Positions 33,719-45,698 of a stretch of DNA of 64,000 bases are shown here, one piece after another. The DNA lies in contig OZ034979.1 in assembly GCA_964030785.1 (NCBI GenBank), forward strand, positions 10,005,383 through 10,069,382, in the 5' to 3' direction. The notes beneath the pieces are model-generated. The model was not told where the DNA came from, made no database searches, and saw nothing but the letters and a program-made list of their open reading frames with translations. Positions within the stretch are counted from its first letter, which is position 1. Each line of letters starts with the position of its first letter. Origin of the DNA: Siderastrea siderea (Eukaryota; Cnidaria; Anthozoa; Scleractinia; Rhizangiidae). The position numbers and the translations under genes are program-made.

Positions 33719-36700
33719 TCAAGCAGGTCCTTCAAACTTGCTGATTGCGGGGGAATAGGGTCGACCTGAAGAAGGTTCCAGGTTCTCCCAATAAGCTCGG
33801 TTGGCCCTGGGTACAAAAACAAAATCAAACATTAGTGACTTTTTATTTCGTTCTTGATCTTTAGGCTTGTCCACACAAATACGTTTTCAGAAGTCTTTTT
33901 TACCGAAAAGTATACTTCCTGATTCTGTTTTTTCGTCTATCACGTTCTACATCAAAATAGACGAAAATGGTGTTATCGTTTTCAAAGTCTCTGTTTGTCC
34001 ACACTAAAGGGGTGCATTTTTAAGTCTTTTACAATCGGTTTCGAAAGTCGAAATTTTCATTCATAGGAGCGTTTTGGATCTTTCTGTGTTGACGATAAGA
34101 GAAACCTGTGCAAAAGATTCATTTTCAAACGAAAGCATATTAGAATAAAATGTAGACGCGGCCTTAATTTTTCACAGGGAAACCCAACGGTTCGTTTCGG
34201 CAGAATATCTGTTCGGCAGACCTAAATCGCCTGAGATATTCAGCTATATTCGGATTATATTGCAGTGAAAACTAAAGATTTCTTTGGCGAAATATCATCT
34301 CAGACTTTGGTAAAAAGGTGACTGATTTTAAATTCCTATCATCATTCGTGTTATTTAATCCGGCGTTTTAATCGGCCGAGAGATCATTGCGTTCGGCTGC
34401 AAATAACTGCCTATGGATAATTGTCTGCTTATGCGCATTACGGTGCGAATTTGTTTTGCCGCGAATAATTCTGCTCGTGCGCAGTTGAGTCACATGTTCA
34501 GTCCACGTCTGAAACTCCACCATGGCGGCAAGATGTCCAAAGTTGGGGACGGTGCCTCCTTTTCTTACTGTGGATACATTCTGCGCATCTCGTGTCTTTT
34601 TCATTATTATTTATTTATTTAATTTTTTTTTTTGGTCCGAGATGAATATTCAAGTTTCTTAAGGAATTTGCCTACTAATATAAAGGTATTTTTGCACGTT
34701 TTATGAATATGTCGAAAAACGAATCCAAAACGAAAACTGGGGTAACCACGCATTTTTCAAAAATAATTGAGCTTAATTTGGAAAGAAATTGCCTTACATT
34801 CTTTGTACTATAAAGCTCTTTTAGAATTATGGTTACTTAAAGGGGAACTCAAGCGTAATTTTAAGAAAAATGAAAGTCAATAATTACGTAAAAGTAAATA
34901 TTTTGGCAGGTATAGTTAACCATATTGATGGATAATTTTCCGAAAGAAGTGAAGCCAAAGTTCGCTAAATTCGTGATCAAAGCCCGCCATCTTGAATTTT
35001 GATCGCGGTAGCTCAAACCGTCAGCGGTTTTTCACGTGACGTCATATCGTGAAGCGCCATTTTCAAGCACGAGGTTCTTCGTCCGATCTTATAAATATTT
35101 ACACGGTGAATCTTGTAGTTTTCATATATTGTTGGTGTGGAATAATAATGCCTCACTGCTGCGTTCCTGGATGCAATAACTACTGGACGAAAGAGTCAAA
35201 AGTGACTTTTCATCGCATTCCGTTAAAAGATTTAGGATTGCAAAGAGCGTGGTTAGCGAGGATCAGGAGAGAGAACCTTCCTCCACTGGATTACAGCTAC
35301 GTGTGTAGCGATCATTTCACTCCTGACTGCTTCGAAAATGATCTTAAAGCCAAGTTAATGCCGAACACGAAGTTTAAAAGAAACATTATACCCGGCTCAG
35401 TTCCCTCATTGTTTTCTTTCGGTCCTCAACCGAAGCGACCTAGACCAAGTAGTGAGGCTCGAGCAGAGCAGCGCCGTTCAGAAGACTTAAGACGGGAGGT
35501 GAGTTGAGCACGTCAATGGTACAGATATACAAGATGAATCCAAATGTGTATAAGCTTACATAACATTATGGTTTGATTAAACAGTTTTAAAGGCTGCTGT
35601 TCTGTGTTTTCTTTTTGTTTTGTTAGTGTATGTGGGTAGTATTATTTATTGCTAATTTAAGCTTATATATCCTAATCCAGCAGCTGTTATATTTCCACTT
35701 CTCAAGCAAGTCGCTTGAAAGAAACAGTTACCTTTAAAATTGGGTATCCTTTATTTGTATAGGGTAGATGGGGGATTGAATCTAGCTTCCTGGGCACCCT
35801 GACAGCTTATGGAAACCACACCATACATTTTATTTTTGAAAATGTGTTCTTCCCTTCTTATGAGAATACCCTATACTTCAATAAACAGCAGTTCAAAAGA
35901 GGACCAATTTGTGAAATGGTTCTTCTTTGTAATTTTTTCCTAATTTTTGCTCACCCAAAGGTTTTGCAACATTTCCAAGAAAACAATGCCAGCAGCAGTG
36001 AGGGTGCAACTAGTGACAGCTGTGAGGGGCCCATCCTTGTAGATAAAAACCCAACACCATCTGTGGGTGCATGTAACCTCGAACAGCCATCAACAAGTGA
36101 CAGCTGTGAAGGGCCCATCCTCGTAGATATAAACCCAGCTCCAACAAAGGGTGCATGCAACTATGAGCAGCCACCAACTAGTGACAGCTGTGAAGGGTCC
36201 ACCCTTGTAGATTACCCAAGTGAGCAGAAAACCAAAATTAATGTGGGTACCCAGTGTTGTGTGGGAGCCAGGTACCGCATCACTCACTCAGTTTCAACAG
36301 AAACTGATGTTAAAACATATGCTGAAATAGGAATCCAAGTAAACATTGACCCTGGAAATAATGGTGCAAAGGATATCACCCCAGAAACCTCTGCACAAGT
36401 TTCCCCAAAGAAACCAAAAGGTGAAAATGATAAGCCTGCCTGCAAAAGGAAACTTACTTTATATGAGGAAGTTTATCCCTCAGATGAGGAGCCATTGCCT
36501 TCTCCTATTCCTCCCATTGATGATGGTGATGATGACAATGATGATGAAGATTATAATGCTTCAGATAAGGAGGGATCTGTTTTGGGGAATTCTGATGATG
36601 AGGGGGAATTGCAATCCCCCTACGAAGAATCCCCCTACGAGGAGCAAAAATTCATTGTCTTCGAGTCCTGCTTAAAGAAACTCCTGAAATTCTGCCCTAA

Positions 36701-39700
36701 GTGTGCCGGTGTAATCTCCGAATCAAAGATGACAACATGTGGCAGCATGCTTTCAGTTAAGATAAGGTGCATAAATAACCATGACGACTACTGCTGGACC
36801 TCACAGCCAATGATTAAAAACACGGCAGCTGGTAATTTACTAACATCAGCTGCCATTTTGTTTAGTGGAAACACCTTTTCCCGTATAGCCCAATTTGCAT
36901 CCTTTCTTAAATTAAAATTTTTTAGTCACAGCACCTTTTACAACATACAAAACAAGTTCCTCTTTCGACTGGTTGATAAGGCCTGGATTGAAGAGAGATC
37001 CTCTGTTTTAGAAGCTATTAAAAGGGATGGGCCAGTGAATTTAATTGGAGATGGACGTTGTGACAGTCCTGGCCACAGTGCCAAATACTGTACCTACACT
37101 ATGATGAGTGATGAAGGAAAAGTTGCCTATTTTAGTCTAGTACAGGTAACTGAAGTGACGTCATCGAATGCAATGGAGAAGGAAGGGTTTGAGCGCTGCC
37201 TTGCAGGGCTGCAAGCTGAAGATGTTACAATTAGAAGAATTGCCACATATCGCCACACCTCAATTTCCAGTGCCATGAATAAAGAACACAAAGAAATCAA
37301 ACACCAGTTTGATGTGTGGCACTTATCTAAGTGGGTTGTGAAACAGCTTACCAAAAAAGCGAAAGTCAAAGGCTGTGAAAACCTCTTTCCCTGGATACGG
37401 TCGGTATCAAATCATCTCTGGTGGTGCTCCGCAACATGTGATGGCAATGCAGATGTCCTTCGGGAAAAGTGGAAGTCGATTCTCCACCACGTCACCAACA
37501 AGCACAAGTGGAGTGGCTACAACCACTTTCACGAGTGCTGTCACCCAAGGCTGACAACTGCTGCGGCTCGGAAGAAGAAATGGTTGAAGCCTGACACTCC
37601 TGCATACATTGCACTTGAAGAAGTGGTGTTAAACAAAAAACTTCTGAAGGATATCGAGAAGCTGACAGAGTTCTGCCACACAGGAGAGGTTGAGGTGTAC
37701 CATTCCGAACAGCTGAAATACTGCCCCAAGCGTGAGCACTTTTCCCACAAAGGCATGGTAGCACGCACACAACTCACAGCCCTGGACCACAATGCCAACA
37801 CTGGACGGAAGCAGGCAGTGGTGCAATCTGGGACACGCAGTGGGGAAGCCAGATACAAAGTCAGCTTTCCCAAGACTCAAAAACAGTGGGTGGTCAAGCC
37901 CATTAAGGAGAAGAAGTCCTATGCCCATGTTGAAAGTTTAATGGCTGATGTTGTAACAGCTTGCCACAGAGGAGGAGTGGATCATGAGCCAGAGGCAGTA
38001 AACCTCCCAAAGAACATTTCAGGGACTGTTGCGCCGAGCAAACCAGAACTTGTCGAAGCACACCGGTCTCGGTTTAACAGATAAGTAGACACACACAGTA
38101 TGGGTAACATGACCAGTTTGTTGCCTGGTTATTCTGTAGCCAGGAAAAGGTAATCCAGGATTTAAAGTTATACTAGAATTTATTTTCTCTTGTTCAAGGG
38201 AAGTACTTGAAAAATCTACTTTTAGACTTCAGCTAAAAACACAAGAAGGAAATTGAAGGGACAAAACCTCTTAAAGAAGTCTCCCTTGATTGGCTAGTTT
38301 ACTTGATTCAAGGTCAGTAATAATCCTGGATTACCTAACCATGTTTTGAACAACTCAGCTAAGAGCATTTTGTACAAACAAAGCTTTTAATCCTTGGGTG
38401 GTCAATTGTACAGCCACTGACCACGTACACTTAAAAATGATATATGGCATTTGGGCCTTCTATTCTCTTGCACCCACATACATTTGTTTAAAACCCACTG
38501 GATTCACCGAAGGGAAAAACACTAAAGATGCACACATTAACATTTAATATCTAAGGCTAACAAGAATTGAGAATTTTTTTGTTTGTTTAAAACATCAATA
38601 TTTCACAGAGGAGACCTTTCTGTAATGAGGGAGTGATAAAAGGCTTGAACTGTCTCCCAACTGTACTTCAGTTGTATGGAGCAAAGGTGGTCAAAAAATG
38701 TGGGGCTTAAAAGTATTACTGCAAAGGGAAACTAAATGTAAGCTAATGTGACATAGGATACCCTTCAAGGGTTGCAGTTTGTGTATTTAGGCTTCCTCAG
38801 ATAGAAATAATAATAAACACTGTTCTTATGTAGTGACCATTCATACAAGAACTATCCTAGTATCCTATCCTGAGACTTAAAAATTCAGATGAGCATCCTT
38901 GTCACTTTTATATGTCTCCCTCACTTAGGAACAATTCAAGAAACTAAAATAAATAGGAAAGGTCAATACACCATGAGGAAACAAAATAATTGCTTTAAGG
39001 CTATTGTCCTGCACTCCGGCACCCAGATCCCTCTCCAAGTTTCAAACTCGTGATAAAGTTTAAGCCTGATTATTTACTATGAACCTATTCACATGCCTTT
39101 GATTAATCTATAAAAAAGAGGCATTCTGCAGGATACTTAAAGATAATAGTGGGGGGTAGGAATTGAATGTTATTGATAAGGAAATGAGATTATACAGTCT
39201 GTATGCTGTAACTACAATAGTGATACTGTGGTCAAAAGATATACTTTTCCCTTGGGAAATGTATCTTGCTAGTATATACCAAACCTATGGGTAATGAAAA
39301 CATATATATTTTTTGTGGGCCTAGAACAGCTACACAAAATTGAGATAGCATGTGCTATTCACTTCTGGTCAATGAAAAGACACTTAAGTTTTGCATACTC
39401 TGACAGAGACAAAGACTGGTTGTTGCAATTTTGCTTATCTAACACGTGTAGTATATACAATAAAAACACCTTTCCTCGTATTGTTTGTGACCAGGTATGG
39501 ATATCCACTTAACCGCCCCGAGGTTAATTATTCACCACTTGTCAAAAAAAAATTTGGGCAAATTTTATTATAATTACTCATCAGGAAAATGAAATCCCTC
39601 AAATAAAAACTCCTCCTCCAGCCCTGGAGGGGGAAAGTGTGCCCGAATACAACAAACTGCACATGAGGGCAACGGCACCCTAATTTCCTTGCCAATAACT

Positions 39701-42700
39701 CCCCAGCACCAGCGTACAAGTTGGCGGTATGCAATATGTCTGCTAAGTTTGTGATCTGGACCATCATAGGATTGGTAATATTGTTGCTTATATTGATACC
39801 AGGCTGCCTGTAACACCCATCTGTTGAGACATACAGCTTGAAAACCTGGATGCTCAGTGATACAAGATGGTGGTTGCTCACATTCACCAACTTCTACAGC
39901 CTCTTTATTCTTTGCCACAATCTGTGGAAACTCTAAGCAACACTGGCATTCAGCTGCAGTTGGCAATCGCTGACAATTTTCACATGTGCACCTGAGTAAA
40001 CATTTGCCGAGTTTCAAGAGATAGTCAAAAGGCGTATAATTTGAAATGTATACCGTTAATAGAGATTTCTATAGGCGAGTATCTGTTAGTTTTGTCTTGG
40101 TTGATCTAATTTATCCAGGGCATTTATCGTAATATACTTCCCTTTGTTTGAACACACCAGCTGCTTATTAATTAGACAGCCAAGTAACGATGAGTTCAAA
40201 GCGATGCGTTAGCAAAAAATGTGTGTGGCCAAAACAAAATTTGGAAATGCCAATAAGCTAAATCTTTCACAAGTAAACAAACGCCATATGCACCTCCGGT
40301 TTACAATGTTCTTTTATTCACAAATACCTCGGGTTTTACCACATACCTGACATACTCACGTCCTACTAAATCAAAACTGCCTTTGGCCATTAATATCACA
40401 GAACTTCGACTGTTTCAGAACACGTTTCGTAGCTCTTACCAGTCTAAATTTGTGGTACGGGATTCATCGTCTTCTTCTGGTGGATGTACGATGTCTTCTA
40501 CCTCTTCACCCGACGAAAACTCCGGCTCGAACTGGTAAGGCCTGATTAAGCTTACATTTATGGGCTCATTTTCCCCACTTTCGTCGCCGCTAGAAAGACT
40601 CAGTTCACTAGAAATTGAAGCAGTCTCCTCCTCATGAACGGAAGACATCATATGGTCGTAAAATATTCCGAAATGAAAGTTAAATATTGGCTCGAGAACA
40701 CACAGACAACTCCTATGCAAGGCAAAACAGTGAGCGTCACCTCCTTCGCTTCTGCAATCACGATATGACGTCACATCCCAATCCGCTGACAGTTTCCGCT
40801 ACCGCGGTACAAAGCCAAGATGGCGGACCGGGTATGAAGGTTTAGCGCGGATTTTTTGAAAAATTGTTTTCCGTGAACACCTTTCATGCTTGGAAAAGTA
40901 CTTGAAATTGTGTAGAGATTTATTTAAAATTTCATTGAAATTAGGCTTTAGTTCTCCTTTAACTATCTCTGAAAAATGCGTGGTTACCCACATTTCTTTT
41001 TTTAGTTTCCAATAACCCTTGGTGAGATCTGCTTTTTCCGTCCTTACAGAGAGTGATCTTAACTGTCTAATCACGTGTCTAATTGAACAAAAAAAAAAAA
41101 AACGGCGATAACACCAAGAAAGCAACTAAGGTTGCTGTAAACGTATTTCGACAATATTTAAAAGAGAGAATAGCCGACGAAAAGGAGCTTCTTACGTCGA
41201 AAGTTAAACTTGCAGCTGTTCTAAGAAAGTTCTACGCCGAAGCCAGGAAAACGAATGGCGAACTGTACACGAAACCTTCACTTGTGGTTAAATGCATGAG
41301 CAAATGTCTTGTCTAATGATAAAACAATTAGTGAACTCGATTTCGCAAACTGATGTCGTGATTCGTCAGTGGCGAGTAGATCAATTATTTGCCTCTGCCT
41401 TCGTCATCGGCAAACAATTGATCTGCTCGCCACTGACAAATTACGATATTTTGCTCAACCTCGTCCAATAATTGTTTATTATTTTCGGAGGGACAAATAT
41501 GTTGTTTACAGTAAAAAAAATATGGTCAACTAGCACTTTTCAAAAATTTTCAGCTAAAAACGCCGAACAGATCAACCCGTATTAGTTTACACAACTATAC
41601 CTTTAGAAAGCTCGGAAACAATCTCAGAAACCAGAAAATGACATTTCAAGTATTTTGCTAAAAGTTTCTCGTTGGGTACACCTGTTTTTCATGACGCCCA
41701 CAATGACGCCTCGTAAACAAAGCACTTCGAGTTTGTTTAAAACACTGACTTTTGAGTTGTTCCTTTACTGCAAGAAACATTTTTCAGCTGAATATGTAAA
41801 GGGAATGTTTACGTTTAAAAGGGAAATGGAAAATTTGCGATTGCTGTGCACGTTCTCTTATCTCTCCGAGCTCTTATTGTACCACACTTCGACTGTTGCT
41901 GCCCATTTTGAGACGGTCTTAGTAACAAATTAGCTGATAAATTACAAAAACTACAAAATCGCGTCATTAAGGTTATCACGAAGTCTGATTATCATTCCAG
42001 TGCTACTGCCCTTGGCAAGTAGACTAGGATGGGATGACCTTTCTAACTGTATCAGAAGGAAAAAAATCAGTTTAAAGCTAAGTTAATGTTTACAAGTAAA
42101 TAAGCAAACTTCGGAGTACCTCCAAGACTTATTTAAACCATTCAGCACAGACTACGGACTGAGAGACAACGAAAACAAATTTGCTCTGCCCAAACCCCGT
42201 ATTGATTATTTAAAACACAGTTTCTGCTACAGTGGGGCACTGTTGTGGAATAACCTTCCACGCAATGTCAGAGCCATCATCGTACTCCCACACGGCAAAC
42301 ATTTAACACCGCCCCTGCTCCATTTTAAAACCAATCTGAACCCACCGATGTCACGTTGTTGTTTAAAAAATCTGACAGCTGAAGGAGTCATAATGTTTTG
42401 CATAAGAGGCTAAGAAATGTGCTAAGATGTAAAAAAACGCACGTGCATGCAGAGAATCTTTGTTTCGTTGTTATTTTACGTCCGGCGCTCTAATTAAAGA
42501 GTCAGTTAATTAGTCAAGGCCAGAAACTCATAAGGACTTGAAACGTGTAACTCGCATAGGTGGTTTTGACTGATGCTCGTAATTATTCATTTTCGCAAGT
42601 ACCATATTTGGAACACGAGGAGAAAGAGAACTGACCAATCAATTTCGTGAACGACGTGACGTAATTTCACACTAAGTTCGCCCGCCTGCTCAAAGAATGG

Positions 42701-43697
42701 CTGACAAACAGGTGGAAAACAAGCCGACAAAGCTTTCAAACGTTGGAACGACAAAGCGAAAAGAAATACTGGTTTCGAAGACCGAGCAGGAAGTTTTTCA
42801 GGCAACAAAATTGGTAATTGAAACAACATCAAGCAAACCGCTGGGGTTAGAAGTAGATCAAACTAGTCTAGCGTTGTGTTTACGATTTGTTTCACCATGG
42901 CACTATCAAGAAATGGTCACAAAAGGTAGGTTTTACACGGAAAATTTTTGACACCAAAATATCAAGACATGATACAAAAATGTTTGACACAGTAAAATTG
43001 AAGAGAACCGTTTAATAATATTAAGTGACACACGTCACACACCTTCGGTTGTTCGCTACCAAAATCAAGCAAATAATTAAGAACTTAACTGAATAAGAAA
43101 GGACGACATTTTTTCGGCTTTATAAGCCTACTACACGAAATAACATCGTTTTACCTGCAGTTGATGTAGCTCTGAGTTTAAGCAGCTCCAAATAATGTTC
43201 AAATAAAGAGATTGTAATGCAAAATAAGTTGAATGTTTGATTCATTGTTGTTTTGACACGTCCGCGGCCTCTGAACCTGTAACCACTACGTTTTGTGTTC
43301 GTTTCCACTCTCCATCTCTCCATCTTCAATGCTGAAATCATACTGTAGCTAATCCACTTTGGACGATGAATACAACAATTTTTCAGGAAACGTCAAACCT
43401 GTACAACATTTTAGAACCAATATTTGGAAGTCTTTTTCAAAAAATTATTCTCCGATGTTCACTTCGGAGCAGTTTCATTGGTCCATTCAGCTTTGCAAAG
43501 AAACGCTGCAACACGGTTTTGGCGCCTTTTTCTTTCAGTCATGTGATCGATTATTTTCCCTTTTTTCCTTTCTCGTTTTTTTTTGTCGTTCTTTCTTGAT
43601 TTTTATGGTAACTAGTGATTGAGTTTTGCATCAACTGCGCATTTGTATCGCTTATAAGTTCAATTTTCAACGGAAGCGAAATGAACTGCAACATCAT

Positions 43698-43728
<31 letters not shown>

Positions 43729-45549
43729 GTCTGAAAAATGAATATTCACGAGCATCGAACGCGAGTTACACGTTTCAACTCCTTATGAGTTTCTGTCAAG
43801 GCTTATTAGCAGTTTATTGGTTCTGCACGTGCATGTGTTACATATGTGTGCACGGGCAAAAAAACTGAACAAGCAAACAAACAAACAAACAAAACACAAG
43901 TTTCAGGTTTTTTGGTGGAGATATATACGAGAAAACTATGATAATAATATAACAGAGAGGTTCCTTAAACTGCGCACTGTAAAAACAATAATAAATTAAA
44001 AAATGTGGAGCGTCCAGTAAGCCCCAGATAACATTTTGGGTTGTTCAGTCGAATCTCCCGTTGTTTTTAATCCCAGTTTTTTTTTAATAATGTAAAAGCC
44101 CAGTAGCTTACTATATGGGAGGTTGTGATGTTCTGTACTGAAGTAACTGGGAAGTTTAACTTTTTTTGCAAAAACAAAAATTCTGGCCCGTAAATGTCGG
44201 GCAGTTAACATGTCTTTCAAAGACGGCCCCGCTAAGTTAACGGGCCCAAAAATTGCGGGGACTTTCCAGAAGTCGCCCCCGGAGCTCTCCTGCTAGAAAA
44301 ATGTTCACTTTCGAAAGGTTTTTTAGGGTATCAACAATCGCTCAGTTCCACAGCACCAGAAATTTGTCGCAATTTTATGTAATTAACCCTAAGAGTTATA
44401 CCTTTTTCTCATCCATTCCTTTGGGTGATGGTTTAGCCCCTCTCCCCAGGGGTCGTGTTTTTGACTTGCTACCGGAAGAAAGCCTCTTTCTCGCGCAAGC
44501 TGAAAAAGAATACAGAATTTATTATTTCCCTGTGAACACAACCGCAAGACTACTTTTACTTAAATACTCGAGCTGTGGGAACGAGTTTATTTGAGTCTAT
44601 ATAAACTTAATCGCGCTAACAAAAAGCATCTGTTATCTGTTGCTATGTTATAAAACTTTTGTGTTATAGTTAACAATTATTCACCACAGTAGAGATAAAT
44701 ATCTACCACTCTTCACCGACACTGAGGTGAATAATTGTTTTAGTATATATCAAACCAGTGGATAGCCAGTACCAAATAGTTCCTTTTTCTGAGAAATGAG
44801 GCAAAACGCACGAGCGAAATCCAGAAAAATGCCAGGAGATGAATATCAGATACTATTCCGAGCTTGAGTAACCAATCAGAGGGCGCGAAAAACACTATCC
44901 ACTGGTTTGGTATATGCTAATTATTATTATTATTATCATTCTATGACGATAAGATTTCGTTTTGTGCCGGGATGGAACTTTTCAGATTAAGTTGGCTACA
45001 CATGGGACCGCGGTGTTGATATCAGTCGCATGTTCCGCGGCGGCTGGCACCACACACGCGTTTTTTCTCGCACTTAACACTGACTGTTTTTGTTTTAAGT
45101 TATGATTGATACTTAAATTATTTTTTGTATTTGTGGAGTTATGGTTGGTAATTATGTAATTAGCTTGTTTTCTGTTTTTCCGTCAACGATCGTAACAAAA
45201 CTACCTTTACGTGAAAGTGTTGTAAGGTTGTTTGAATTAAATTTTAACAAAGGAAGGAAGGGAGGCCATGTGGATCTCGTACCTCCTCTGCAATAGCCCG
45301 GATGTGGTATGGTTCAAATCCACAGCAGCCGCCGATGTACCTGACTCCAAGATCATAGGCACGCCGCGCGTACTTGTGCACATCCCAGCGAGTTAGAGTG
45401 CGAGGCTCCAAAGCTATGATAAAGAGAACAGTCAACATCACTATCACCCTCATGTTCTTCGTCTTCCTTTTTCTTAAACGTCTTAGAATAGAGTGGTATT
45501 GATGACCAACATGATGGTGATGAAATCATGATAACGAATATGGGGACAA

Positions 45550-45584
<35 letters not shown>

Positions 45585-45667
45585 TTTCAGTGATGATAAT
45601 AACAATGGCGATGACGACGACTGTGATGAAGAGGATGAAGGCATTGATGATGGCGATCAAAATGACC

Positions 45668-45698
<31 letters not shown>

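Larger units (their letters stand above)
34841..40958 (+). mobile_element. 6.1-kb Kolobok transposon with two genes
   Basis: Ends AGGGGAACTCAAGC and GCTTTAGTTCTCCT are inverted and bordered by TTAA on both sides (34837-34840 and 40959-40962), the Kolobok target duplication. The TIRs stretch about 200 bp and share CCGCCATCTT, CGCGGTAGC, GTCAGCGG and TGACGTCATATCGTGA in mirror order. A THAP-DDE transposase runs inward from the left and a P2X7-tail protein gene runs inward from the right. Confidence 0.88.
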
